Shown: positions 1-11,360 of the stretch, one piece after another | Position numbering within the stretch: the first letter of the stretch is position 1 | How the letters are laid out: each line of letters starts with the position of its first letter | Assembly (NCBI GenBank): GCA_013368445.1 | Contig: JAACJO010000007.1 | Coordinates: forward strand, 2,291,038 to 2,355,037 | Direction: 5' to 3' | DNA length: 64,000 nucleotides | Source: Leucocoprinus leucothites | Taxonomy: Eukaryota > Basidiomycota > Agaricomycetes > Agaricales > Agaricaceae | Notes under the pieces: generated by a model | What the model was told of the DNA's origin: nothing | What the model saw: the letters and a program-made list of their open reading frames with translations, nothing else | The model's database searches: none | Program-made: the position numbers and the translations under genes

Positions 1-1735
1 GACACCTAATTAGGAAGTCGCTGTAAATACATAGGTCCTTAGATCGCTGGGGATCTTTCATGAAATCGAGGAACGACGTGTGGTAGAATTGTATCTCCAT
101 GGAGTCAAGATCAGAGCCCTGGAGCTCCATGACCGACTGGATGGAAGAACAGGCACGACGGAGCTGGTCTGCGGAAAGGCGGAGGGCAGTGGCAACGTAG
201 GATGGGTCATCACTGAACACGGAGTGGACCAAGAGGATTTTCTGGACTGTTGTCCTGACCTTCGGCGGGACACGCTGCATGATGAGGGTATAGAAAAAGT
301 CCATCTCCGCCAACGGGTTGTCCGGCCCAACCTTACCAGAGACATCCTTTGCAAACTCGAGCACAATGCGCAGCTGGTCTTCGGGGCCAAGAGAGTTTTC
401 GTCCTTGATGAATCGAACCATGGTCCCCACATATATCCAAAGCCCATCACCACGTTCAACAAGCAAGGCAAGGACCTCCTCCGATGGCCATGACTCGGGA
501 AAACCGTGGTCCTTGCGGATCAGCTTGAACTCGTCGGTCAGGTAGACTAGGATCTCATGATCGATTGCGCGGGATACGGGAAGTTCGACACGAGAACAAA
601 CAGGAGATATGGTGGAGGAATTCATAGTCCGGACAATAGGGTCTTCAGGGCGGCTGGTGATGAACCAACGGAAGGGTGTTGTATGTTTGTCGACGGAAGC
701 TGCGATGATCTTAATCATCTCACACTGCTCTGCTGTTCCCCTGCACTCATCTAGTCCATCAATGATTACAGCACAACCGTCAAGACCGCTCCCTGGAATG
801 TCAACCTGACCAAGGGGCTGAACGAGCAGGTCCTCAGACTGCTTTGATAGTGACTTGGTCGCGAGAGCAGGATGCTCAGTCATGCGCCTGCTGATGATTT
901 CCCCGAGTGAGGGACATTTGGTAGCAATTTGGTACGCAATGGACGTAAAGATGCGTCGAGGGTCATCGCGATCTCCGTTGGAGCGGGAGAAGAAGAGGGT
1001 GGCAGCGAGTTTATCTATGGACTCCAGGGCTTCGGCGCAGCTCTGCGCAACAGCCGACTTGCCAACGCCAAAAGGACCGTGCATCCAGAGAATGGGCTCC
1101 TTGCGATTCGACTTTTCCAGCGCCCAGTTAGTGATGAGATCGATGTACTCATTTCGAGTGCCAAGGTGGCATTTCGGGGGTGGGTAGCGAGCGCCGGAGT
1201 CGTGGAATGCATCCGACATTGAAAACTTGAGGAGTCGTTCGAGGCCTATTCATCACATGAGATCAGTGGGCGAGCTTGGGGAGTCGTGAAGCTCACCAGA
1301 GCCTGCATGAGAAGCGTCGATGAATTGAGAATTGCTGATAATAATGCCCTGTGCATTGTTGAACATTTCACGTCCATAGAAATGTCGCGGCTGCGAGGAA
1401 GGGGTAGGTGGCAGACTATCCGAAGTCGAAGTAGGAGGAGGAACAGGGGCTGGCGAACGGGAAGACGCGGAAATAGGCGCTATGATGGTAGGCTCAGCAT
1501 CACGAGGTGCAGGAGCAGGAGGCACCAGTGGGAGGGAGGGAGGTGTAGTGGTAGCTGGTTGAGAGAGCAGAGCGGTAGCATGAGTGGACAAAGGAATCGG
1601 AGGTTGTTTAAGCGCAGACATACAAGGTTGAGGAGCCGCGCCGTTAGAGTCTGCAGCCTCCCGACGAGATGGATCGAAGAACTGTTTAAAGAAGTAAGTG
1701 AGCTTGATGAAAAAGTTGCGAGCGCGCCGGGGCAT
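1..1735 (-). CDS. NACHT-domain NLR (STAND NTPase), 3' end beyond left edge
   Basis: Signal-transducing NTPase of the fungal NLR class, thought to act in nonself or damage sensing. Exon 1 (1297-1735) starts at an ATG whose product begins MPRRARNFFIKLTYFF; an upstream in-frame ATG at 1822 is not shared with the paralogue, so 1735 is preferred. The N-terminus is basic and hydrophobic, followed by a Pro/Ser-rich linker and the signature FNNAQGIIISNSQFID. A 51-nt intron (1246-1296, gtgagc...aatag) leads into exon 2, open to base 1. Exon 2 has Walker A GPFGVGKSA, Walker B VIIDGLDE and the sensor-like FITSRPEDP. No stop is seen in the readable part, unlike the paralogue at 27599. The C-terminal half is outside the window, so the ligand-sensing repeats cannot be judged. 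Confidence 0.85.
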
Positions 1736-2189
1736 TGTGTGCGGAGGACGATGTTCGCAGTAGGAAGCCAGAAGAGGCAACAACAACCGGAGAGGGAAGC
1801 CTATGAGATTCAATACGTACATGGTGCATCAACGTGGTGCACGGCCTGACCAATTATCGACGGCACTGGAAACATTCTACGGCGGCTTTGGGACACTGTA
1901 TACCAAGGGCCGAGGTCAGGTGCCTTGCTTCTGCCAACTATATATAACTAGACCACCGTCCACGTCTATCGAGGTGGAGCAACATGGAAGGTTGAGCGCT
2001 CGGGAGCACCTCACGATCATACCCACGATAGAGTACTAATTTGCACAACATGTAATGTAAGGCCGCACAAGGCCTTGAAAATAATGGACAAAGGAAGTCT
2101 GGCGATGTTTTGGCAGTGGTTATTCGGAAGCAAGAATACAGAAAGCTATACAGAAAACGAACTAGAATACGACTCAATGTCAAACAGAG
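1736..2189 (-). promoter_or_regulatory. Upstream region of the NLR, with TATA-like box
   Basis: No gene is seen between the NLR start and the end of the F-box gene. On the minus strand a TATATA run lies at about 1939-1946, roughly 200 nt before the NLR start codon, a position compatible with a core promoter. This is inference from position and motif only. Confidence 0.3.
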
Positions 2190-3959
2190 TCATACCCAAG
2201 AGATTTCCTTCCCACCATGTTGTAGAATAACCTCAAGGTCATCAGTGTTCATTTCTCTCATCCTTTCCCAAACTTCGCGATCCCAACTCGTTGGGTGAGG
2301 GCAATCATCTCCTAACTCCAGAATGAACTTCGGCTGTCGCCCGGTCTCCCGCCTGCTCAACATATCAAGCACCACCATAGGATCAAGACTTGACGAGCAG
2401 TCAGCGGCTCTCTGATATGTCTGTGTTCCCTCACGCCGACTCGGACGAAGTATCTGGCATATCTTCCGGGCTCCGACGTGGAGTTCGATGGTTTGAGCGG
2501 TGAATCGACCTTTGGACTTAATTAGGGTGCATATTTGCGCGGCGACATAAGGGCAGACTCCTTGGATACAGAACCGATTGAGGTTGAGAGAGGGTGTAGA
2601 CACCCATCGTTCCAATATCTCAGTAAGCTTGAAGGTGTGTGGATTATCATGGATCTCGATCGTAAGAGAGGGCACGGGCGAAGGAAGGTGTTCGATGAAA
2701 GACGTCATCCCTGGTAGTAGTACCACTGCCGGGAGGACATCACGCGAGTCTGTTTCTAGAATCCCGATGAGATGAAGGGATTGGATGTATGGGAGGCGGA
2801 GACACTCCAACAAGGACGAGTTTATTGAAGTGGTAGACGAACTCGAAGGGAACGACCAGGTGAGGTGTTCTAGCTTTAGGGGATCAAACGATGGAAGCGT
2901 CCTTTGGCTCTCTTGTGCGTCCAGATAATAGTCTGGGCGTAGGGATCGGAAAGAACGAAGGTTATTGCACGAAATAAGAAGGTCAATGCACAGAGGATAC
3001 TTGACGCGGTCCAAGGTCAGTTCTCTGAGCATGTCCCAGTTCAACTGAATCGACACCGCTGAGCTCATTACACCGTGAATGGCGAGTTTCCGGAGAGAGG
3101 ATGGATTGGTGAGACGGAATGACTGACTAGATCTGCTGAATTGACCTTCGAGGGCCCGCCAGGCGTCAACCCAACCGATCGAAAGCTGTTCTAGGTCTCT
3201 GAACGTGTCTGGTAAAAAAGGCAACCACTGAGGAAAAGGGCTATTCAGCCTGAGGCATTTGAGTTTCAGACTTCCGAGCTTCTGGAGTAGTTCCTGAAGC
3301 AGAACGGAAACACCTGATGCGGTTCCTCCTCCAGTGGTAGTAGAAGACTGTGGAGCATCTTCGAGGATATTCATGAAACGTGCCCATGTGACCCGGGACG
3401 TTTGGCCATTCGTTTGACCATTATCCTCGAAATCGAACCCGATTGAGAGTGGTATACCACCGCTGTTCTCAGAATAAAGCTCTAGAAGAGAAATACGACG
3501 CTGAATGTTTTGATCATGAATTCCAAGGGAGAGGGTTGACCAGATGTATGGCGTGGAGCGTGCAACCTGACGCCAATGGGAAGACACGGCAGTGAGCACA
3601 AGCTGGGGATTTGGCATGTCCTCAGCACAAAAACCCGCCTCCGCTTGGTGATATTCCGTTTTGTATTGATATGAGAAATACTGATCGAAATCGATAGGCG
3701 GGCACACAAATCGGAAGATAGTGGATAGAATGTCGTCGGGAAGGTGCCTTGTGGAAGCGTTTAGGAGGTTAAGCTTTTGCTGTGTTCTAGTTCGTTCCTG
3801 TCTCAAGCGAAGGATGAGCTCATCGATTTGAGTGGTTCTCTGAACTAGAAGGGCCGTGTTATTGGCAGTATCAGTCAATGTTGCGAAATCGTGTGTCAGT
3901 GATGAGAAGGTTTCTGGACTGTATCCACAGATCGGACAAGGACCAGATTGTAGGCACAT
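2190..3959 (-). CDS. F-box-like domain protein
   Basis: Single-exon gene for a protein of about 589 residues (start at 3959, MCLQSGPCPICGY; an in-frame ATG at 4043 would add 28 residues). F-box proteins recruit substrates to SCF ubiquitin ligases. Visible order: an N-terminal CPIC motif, a coiled segment rich in Arg/Gln/Glu, the F-box-like core HLPDDILSTIFRFVCPP, then the usual agaricomycete follow-on (QLVLTAVSSHWRQVARSTPYIWSTL), then a leucine-rich region without clear repeats. The closing residues (KEISWV) match the style of the second F-box gene at 14467 (GDVSWL). Such genes form large lineage-specific families; the substrate is unknown. Confidence 0.8.
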   Translation of the reverse strand: MCLQSGPCPICGYSPETFSSLTHDFATLTDTANNTALLVQRTTQIDELILRLRQERTRTQQKLNLLNASTRHLPDDILSTIFRFVCPPIDFDQYFSYQYKTEYHQAEAGFCAEDMPNPQLVLTAVSSHWRQVARSTPYIWSTLSLGIHDQNIQRRISLLELYSENSGGIPLSIGFDFEDNGQTNGQTSRVTWARFMNILEDAPQSSTTTGGGTASGVSVLLQELLQKLGSLKLKCLRLNSPFPQWLPFLPDTFRDLEQLSIGWVDAWRALEGQFSRSSQSFRLTNPSSLRKLAIHGVMSSAVSIQLNWDMLRELTLDRVKYPLCIDLLISCNNLRSFRSLRPDYYLDAQESQRTLPSFDPLKLEHLTWSFPSSSSTTSINSSLLECLRLPYIQSLHLIGILETDSRDVLPAVVLLPGMTSFIEHLPSPVPSLTIEIHDNPHTFKLTEILERWVSTPSLNLNRFCIQGVCPYVAAQICTLIKSKGRFTAQTIELHVGARKICQILRPSRREGTQTYQRAADCSSSLDPMVVLDMLSRRETGRQPKFILELGDDCPHPTSWDREVWERMREMNTDDLEVILQHGGKEISWV

Positions 3960-5268
3960 GGTGTCAGATGTGCAAGCGTGCTCCAGAAGACTGGATGCTA
4001 CTAAGTTGGAGTGAGCGATGAGCAAGAAGTGCTCAGTCAGCAATCCCCTGGCGCTACTTACTTATCTTGCCGAAATGCGGCCAGGGAGTCTAGGGCCGGT
4101 CTTTGGCTCGCGCAGAACGATCATCCGCTAAGCGTGGTCTAGCGGCATGGGGTTCGAAAACTGGCTGTCGACGATGTACTAATTTCGAGGCGTGTTATGG
4201 GGAGGGGACCGATTTTCTCAGACGCTTCAAGAAATGAAGTTTGAACGGTACCGCCAGAGGTGAGAAAGATAGTGATGGTTAGTAATTTATAATGTGGTGG
4301 GTATCTGAATCCCGAGCGTTCTAAGTTAGAACAAAATTGTATTGGCAATTAGTTTCGGGTGGAAATGAAAACACTTACGTTGCCAACGAACAATGATGCC
4401 CCGAGCCATCATTTTGTCGAAGCGTTGATTATATATTGGCATTGTATTCGGCGTCACCCCTCTAAAGTCTTCTTCGTTATCGTCACATGGAAATTGATTA
4501 ACTTCGTTGATCATGGGGTTGGTAACCATTTGCCTCACGCGACGTCTTCTCTGGAGGCCCTCGATCATCAGGTAACTTTGGCACCTATTTTGAAAATCAA
4601 TTGGACACTTGGGTGATGGGAGCTAGCCATTTTATGGGTCGGTTGAATGGGGAAATGGCTAAGGGGGAGGAGTGACACGAACGATAGCGGATTCTCTAGC
4701 TCAAGTCAAACATCAGCAGTGAGGCAGCTTGAGCGGCCATTGGCGGAAGGTATGGCAGACTTGAGGCCGTGAGGAGTCGCCAAGATGCGCGGCACCACCC
4801 ACAGGGGCTCTTTGAGAAGCGGTTTCGTGAGTATCATGATAGTTGTAATCTATGTAAGAAGTTGGACCCGCATAGTTGGCAGGAATCTAAAATAATATCT
4901 GTGATCTTCCCACCGAGCAACTCTCTCACCGGCTTTACTCGATCACTTGGGCGATAGTCTATCTATCAATCGTTTCTCTTCTCCATGATTGCCAACAAAT
5001 TGACACGGGGCGATAAAGCTGCTCAAGGCGGATGAGCAACTCGCACTACATCTGTCCCAGGCGGATGGAGCAAGTACCGCCCACTAAGCTGGTGTAGTTG
5101 ACAGTTCAGAATCGAGTAGCTTGAAGAGCGGCCGGGCATGAAAATATTGAAACCTTGCGCAGGTTGCGCAACGATCGAAGCTGGTATCTAGTCTAAGTCC
5201 AGCGGTAGCGGGTCACTTGAAAGGGTCGATATATCTCCTCCGGGTATTCGGAAGCGTTTCTAGGCTAT
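3960..5268. other. Intergenic stretch, no convincing gene
   Basis: Only short open frames without recognisable domains. At 4135-4161 a TGGTCTAGCGG (matching a Pol III A box) is followed after five bases by GGTTCGAAAAC (B-box-like), which looks like an internally deleted tRNA-derived scrap rather than a tRNA gene. Confidence 0.4.
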
Positions 5269-5840
5269 CATGAAACGCTTTCATCAACGTAACACCAAGG
5301 AGTTCGCGAAGATTGCTGTCGAGGAGCACCCGTATAAGTAGAATGATCCCTCTCTGGAGAAAGAAGACCACTTGGAGTACGTTTACTTTAGGACTTCCGT
5401 GAGTATGAAGCGGAGGCAGAGCTAGATCCTTTCATGTGCCCGATTCCGGGAGACCTTGACGGGGCCTGCAGGAACCAGAGTCCAGATATGTATAGCCAAG
5501 ATGACACTGAATCCGTTATTGAAGGGTGCACATTGGTAGACTGTCCGACAGGAGTGAAATGTTGATCAACATGTATGGCACCGATGTTTTAGTGGTGTTG
5601 TCGCTCAGGTATTTAGGGTGCGGCGCTGGCAGAAAATCGGAAAAATATAGAGAAGACAATATGATCGGAGAGAGTATCGTTGACAGTCACCTGGCATCTA
5701 TTGTTGCGCCTGCAAAAAAGCAAGAAGAAATCGCGAAGCAAGCAGGGGATACAGGTCGAGAATTACTCGCCCAAGGTACGGGGGCCGGGCTTCAACCTAA
5801 CGACGAGGAGGCGCTAGACCGAGCAGTTAGTGAGAATTAA
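5269..5840 (+). pseudogene. Possible decayed coding fragments, unrecognised
   Basis: From the ATG at 5269 a short charged peptide (KRFHQRNTKEFAKIAVEEHP) is cut by a TAG; another frame then reads an acidic stretch, and 5526-5840 is open in a third frame with an Ala/Glu/Lys-rich tail. Composition looks protein-like but no family is recognised, and no splice model joins the pieces cleanly. It could be a broken gene upstream of the alpha-subunit gene or chance. Confidence 0.2.
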
Positions 5841-5988
5841 AATGAATTGTTAACGGAACCGACTGATGGTGACGGATGTTTACATACCTGAGTAACTCCG
5901 AATGAAGACCTAAGGTCCCACAGTTTCCACAGTCCGCTTTTTTCTCATCCCTCCATTAACCACCACCACCGCCAACCTCGTCCCGACC

Positions 5989-7983
5989 ATGGGCTCCTGT
6001 TTGTCTTCACCGACTCCCAGTGCAGGTGTCAACGAAGAAGAGAAGCTCCGTAGCAAGGAGATCGATAAGCAGCTGAGAGAGGTAACCCCACGTTCTGCGC
6101 TGTTTATTGTCTAACATGCTCATATTTATGTGTTCCGGTAACAGGCGAAGGTGAAGATGGCGTCGCAGGTCAAGGTCAGCCCGAGCTCGTACTAGGTGTC
6201 AGCCACTGCGTTTATACTGACCTCTGGCCTAGGTTCTACTGCTGGGATCCGGTGATTCTGGGAAATCAACTATCCTGAAGGTGAGCAGCCTGAGTAACTT
6301 CGCGAGACACACTGCTCACATGCGCTCGACAGCAAATGCGGCTCATACACAAGGTACCATTCTCGCAACAAGAGATAGAATCATACAGACAGCTCGTGTT
6401 CGACAATATCACCCGGGGCCTACGGTACTTGCTTGATGCTATGGATGAGTTCGAGATCAAGGTTTCAGAGGAAAATATCCCCCATGTCGAGATTGTCGAC
6501 AGTGCCAAGGACATAGGTGATGGTGAACCTTTCCCCCAACAGTTCATCGAACCTCTCAAGGCGCTTTGGACCGACTCGAACGTGCAGCGCGCGTATGAGA
6601 GAGGGAACGAAGCTGCTCTGCCCGAAAAGTACGTTCGCCTGTCAGCCACTGGTATCTCCAGTCTCCGTGCTCAAGTCGCCTGTAGCCTCCCATACTTCTT
6701 TGCCGACCTCGATAGATTATTCCAACCCAACTACCACCCTACAGAACAAGATATTATTCGATGTCGTGCACGGACAATTGGTATCACAGAAACGTCTTTC
6801 CACCTCAAAGACAATGAGCTATTGATGGTTGATGTTGGTGGCCAGAAGAGCGAGCGGAGGAAATGGATTCACTGTTTCCAAGATGTTACTAGTATACTTT
6901 TCCTTGTCAGCCTGAGCGGTTACGACCAATGCCTAGTGGAAGATAAAGACGCGGTATGTGCTTCAGCATACTTGACCGTCACCCAGCCCTCTTATGTGCT
7001 GCTTCTAGAATCAAATGCAGGATGCGATGACAATATGGGACTCTATCTGTCACTCACAATGGTTCAAGCAGACATCAATTGTGCGTAAATTTTTGCATTC
7101 CTCCCTTTACTCTGTCTGCTGGGGTCGTTAATCCCCTGTCAACCCTCAACCTTCGTTGTTATGCATCACTGCCCTGCATTTTCCTCCTACTCCACGTCTC
7201 CGCCTCTGCTGCAAGGGCAACCTGCTAATAGTATCAACACACGCCAGATCCTCTTCCTCAATAAGAACGATCTGTTCGAGAAGAAAGTGCCGGTTTCGGA
7301 CATCAAGAACTTCTTCCCAGTACGTAATTTATTTTCTCCCTATTTGTTCTCCTCCCTTTCTCGGACGTCAGGCTGACCCTAATTTCCTTGATTGATCTAC
7401 GAAAGGATTACGATGGGGAGCCAGGCGATATACGAGCGGGTAGAGATTATTTCAAACGACGATTCGCAAAACTTGCCCAAAAAGCAGGCCGATCAAAGGA
7501 AAGAGAAATCTATATCCAGTAAGTTTTGTGTTCTTGGCTTGTTGACCCTTGCCTTCGTCTTTCTGTCATCTTGACATTTTGTTAATACTCGCCATTATCG
7601 CACAGCATCACGACAGCAACGGATACGGCTATGCTGAGAGTGGTGATGGCCGCTGTAGAAGGTTCGCTTCCTGTCTTCTCTACCCTACTGAACCATCCGC
7701 TCGGTTAACTAACCACGACTCTTCTTCCCTTACCCCGCAAATTTACCTACCAACAGAGTGAGTGTTCCCCTTCTGATTTGGTGTTCCGTTCCCTTTTGTT
7801 CTCTACTCTTTCACCTTTCCCTCGCTTTTGATAGCAGGGCCTTGCTCTGGATGGGCCAAGTTGCTCCTGCCAATGCTCTGTTCATTCCGTTCATATGTTG
7901 AGTAGCCAACGGTTTCTTACGATGCTGCTCCCTCTCCTAGTATCATCCTGCGCTCAAATCTCGAGGTTGCGGCGCTCATCTAG
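5989..7983 (+). CDS. Heterotrimeric G-protein alpha subunit, 11 exons
   Basis: GTP-switch subunit coupling seven-helix receptors to cAMP and MAP-kinase signalling at the plasma membrane. Exons: 5989-6081, 6145-6174, 6233-6280, 6333-6628, 6686-6953, 7009-7080, 7248-7319, 7406-7518, 7606-7661, 7757 (one base), 7941-7983; total 1092 nt, 363 residues, the usual length. MGSCLS gives a myristoylation/palmitoylation N-terminus. G1 is GSGDSGKST (residues 46-54; canonical GAGESGKST, so Ala-to-Ser and Glu-to-Asp). Switch I has RARTIGITET, switch II DVGGQKSERRKWIHCF with the catalytic Gln, G4 FLNKNDLF, G5 TTATDT. The C-terminus ends NLEVAALI rather than the usual GLI-type ending. All introns are GT-AG. 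The exon-9/10/11 solution is the only one I found that keeps frame and gives Asp in AVEDIIL. Likely a lineage-specific paralogue rather than the core Gpa1. Confidence 0.9.
7757..7757 (+). other. Predicted one-nucleotide micro-exon of the G-alpha gene
   Basis: Exon 9 ends GTAGAAG at 7661 and the last exon begins TATCATCCTG at 7941, so the conserved Asp codon needs an A between G and T. The base at 7757 lies in ccaacag|A|gtgagt: a perfect acceptor directly followed by a perfect donor. The flanking introns are 95 nt (with a ctaac branch-like motif) and 183 nt. Confidence 0.7.
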
Positions 7984-10900
7984 CATAACGACACACGCAT
8001 TTTTTTATTTTCTTTTTATTTGGATGCTTTATATTTATAAATCTCCGTTTCCTGAGTTGCTTCCACTTTATTTCCCTATCTGCGATACCATCCCACCTGC
8101 TATCGGTCTGCTTTTTGCCTCGTTCTTTTTCCATTGCTTTCCACATGTATCATCAACTCTTATGCTATTGGACGTCTTATTGATGGTTTCTTTTCTTCTC
8201 TATATCATCATCAACACTAAATCAAATCAAATCCAAAAAAAACTTGCATGACGCTGCCTAAATTGTCGAATCAAACTGATTGCCAACCCAACCAACCAAT
8301 GACCACCTGAATTTGGCGACACATCAAACCCGGGTATGCAATCGAAATCTATGGAACGGGGAAATTCTCTTTGCGGGGGGGCCTTGGGACGCATGAAAAT
8401 CGCTCTATTTGGAATGCGTATATCGTGCCTTCTCGGTTGGCGTCCCTTGAACGACGGCAAAATGTGTCATGATCTATCGCGATTCGGTTAATCGGACGCA
8501 TGCGGTCATCGTACCCTTCCGCTTCCGTTCGACTTTAACTCTCCGCACCCTCGTCACCATCTCGTCCACTTGCTACACCTATCTCTTGGGGCAAAATGCG
8601 CGCTTTTCTCACGTGCGATTTCGTCAACTCAACTTCTCTAATTTCTTTCTGGAAACGTCCAACACATATTTCCTCAAATGATTACTCACCTCATCCCCCC
8701 TTATTTGTATACATGCTCAACGATCGCGTTTTATCCTTGTCGCCCTCGTGCATTGTCATACTATTCGCACTTGTTGCGGATCGGCTCGGCGCTCTACTTC
8801 AACGCCCTGCTTGAATTGGCGCCCGTTTACCCAACCGCCTATTCATTGCCGTTCGCGCTATTCTATTGGCTTCCAAACGTCCTTCTCCAACCACCGACGT
8901 TTACATACCTACGTGATACGTGATCGTTGCCTTCCCTTACCTCTATCACGACAACCGACTTTACGGCCGCCTTGCCATGGGTCGTTCTGGATCCCGACTT
9001 TTGGGTTTGGTTTGTGTCCCTTAAAATACTCTTTGGGTCATTAACGGATTTTGGATTTGGCTTGGCCCTCGCGGATCAACTTATTATTTGATGACCCTTT
9101 CTTGTAACTAAAACCCTACCCCAATATTCCATCGGTCCTCCTCTTCCGGTATGGTCACGGATATGTCCTGATCACAATCTTCATCTTCGTACGATGCGGC
9201 CGCTCTTGGTTTTTTCTGTTCTCTTTGCATCTGCTTCACGTCCAATCGGATGATACGTCAACCACCACTTGACACCGGTGCCTTTGGGGGGTGTTCTTTC
9301 TGTGTCCCCTCTTTCACATCGCACTGCTGTTTCCCCCTTCTTTATCAAATTTCGTGATCCTTCCTGTGTTTACTTCACTATCCGATGACTGTGGCGCTTG
9401 ACGTGTTGGCGTTTTCCGTGTTTGTCTACCACCATAACTACACCTCGCTGGTTGTTCATCCCTCTCACCGACGTCGGCTATTTCCCATACCGACATCCAT
9501 ACCGACATCCCATTCTCACGCATGCTATCACCCCAAATCCCGCGACTTGATTCTAATCATAAACCGTATCCTTGGCCCTCACAATCTTCTCTTCCTCAAC
9601 TTGCTCACCGCTCCTAATCTATTTTTGGAACGCTCTCTTATCCAACTATGGCCCTATCGGTCATCTCCTGAATTTGTCGCCATCATTCAAAATATTCAAT
9701 GTGGCCATTCCGTAATATAGTACGATAGTCAGTAGGAACGTAAGTGAAAATTTAATTTACTTGTTGGAGCTTGTGGGTGCTGACTTACCTTTCTTTCACC
9801 CTATTTATCGCCACTTCCCTTTTCTTTTTTTCTGATTCCACAACGCCCCTTGCTCGCTTGACAAATCCGTTGCTCTACCACAATGTAGATTCGGGCCGTG
9901 ATGCTATGAGCGGCATCGTGACGTAGTTGTGGAGGTTGGGCAATGGTTTCATCAGCACTGGACAGGGATGGCAGCGGATGTCTGTTGGAACCGGATGAGT
10001 GGCTCGCCGTACGTCCTGTGCGCAGTTATTCTCGTGCTGGAATTTCAGGATACCCTCGTTCAAGTATACATCATAGATCCGTGATCACGTCAGCCCCCCT
10101 TGTCCGCTCCTAGGGAGCACTTATCATTTCGGTTCCTTCCTAGGTTGGTATCACTGGCGGACATTCAAGTTTCTCCGAAGCTGCCAATTATACCACCGCC
10201 GTCGTTCGCCCGTGTTCGCCTCGCCTTTCATTACAGCTGTTCGTCGCGTCCAGTTCTAATTCCTTCTCCCACCTAAACTCCTACTCTCCATGCTTTTGTC
10301 GGTCATTCTTGGTCATTTCCAGAACCCTAGCTGTCCCTTCCCATCTATCCACTACCATCATTCAGATGATCCTTCCATGCTTCATCACTCCTATCATAGC
10401 CTCTATTATCTCTGTCTCCGGACTCCACGAGCTTAATCCCTGTGATAACAAAAACTTCAACCTACTATCGTTGTTATGTCTGTGATTTCATGATTCCTAC
10501 CTTCGCTGTTCTTTTACTTTCCTTGTTTCTCTTTGACTGCCCGCCGTACCTAAATACAGTCTACGGCACTTTATATGTATGTCACACTACCTTTAGTTAT
10601 GCCTTCTTTGTTGGCTCCTATTTGTGCTGTTCTCTTTATCGTCCTTCTGATGTTGATGGTTCTAATCTTTCTCGCTTGGGTTAGTTGTACCCTTTTTGTC
10701 GTTGCTGCCTTTTGTAAGCCCCCCGACCTATACATAGCATCCTGTATCCCTTCGATACTAATCCGGTGCATTTGCTGTTGAATTCATTGTTGTTGGAGTA
10801 GGGCGTCTTGCTGTACCTGCCTTTGGCGACCGCACTTTCGGTTATCTGACCTCTTATCAGCATGTCCTTCAAATTACATTAATGTCCTTCCCTCGAAATT

Positions 10901-11360
10901 AGTGTGAATTGGATTCTACTTTAACTACGGTACATCAATCCAACGCCAATCAAAGCCAACTGTGTGAATAGTCCGTGTTTTACTACGACAGAGCGCATCC
11001 ATGATGTATTATTATTCGTGAGACCCTCAGAAGTAATTTCGTCCCAGATATCGATGCATACCCATGCGTCGTCATCCCATGACCCCCTGGCATATCAGTT
11101 CATCCCCCCCAACCTCAGTGAAACCAAAGTTGTTCATGTGCTCCTCCGGCTGTTTGTCCAAGGGGCCATGATAGAAGAGGTGCCTGCCTTATTCTTTCCC
11201 TTTGAACGCTTCCTGGACCTCTTCTCTTCCTTCTTTGACCTGATACCAGCGTCAACTAGGTCTGACTCTAAAGTCGAAAGTGGCACAGACGCTAATAGTT
11301 TGCACATGTACTATCTCTAATATGTTTTAACGTCAGACTCAAATTTGGCAACATTTTCTC
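7984..11360. other. Long gene-poor, pyrimidine-rich stretch
   Basis: About 3.4 kb downstream of the alpha-subunit gene. The plus strand is rich in C and T with many TTC/CCT runs; open frames are short, lack domains and do not chain into a spliced model. It could hold the 3' UTR of the G-alpha gene and the upstream region of something lost. I see no gene, repeat unit or RNA gene in it. Confidence 0.5.

Noticed and set aside
58..471. 137-residue minus-strand ORF as a gene
   Set aside because: Shadow of the NLR frame; the NACHT frame runs through the same bases in another phase.
4130..4165. tRNA gene
   Set aside because: A and B boxes are only five bases apart, leaving no room for an anticodon arm; no acceptor stem.
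6336..7088. One uninterrupted 250-residue exon for the G-alpha core
   Set aside because: Reading through 6629-6685 and 6954-7008 adds residues absent from the family; both have clear gt...ag ends and their removal restores the conserved sequence.
7984..11360. Hidden spliced gene in the pyrimidine-rich region
   Set aside because: Short frames are hydrophobic only because of TTC/CTT/CCT richness; no domain and no consistent splice chain.
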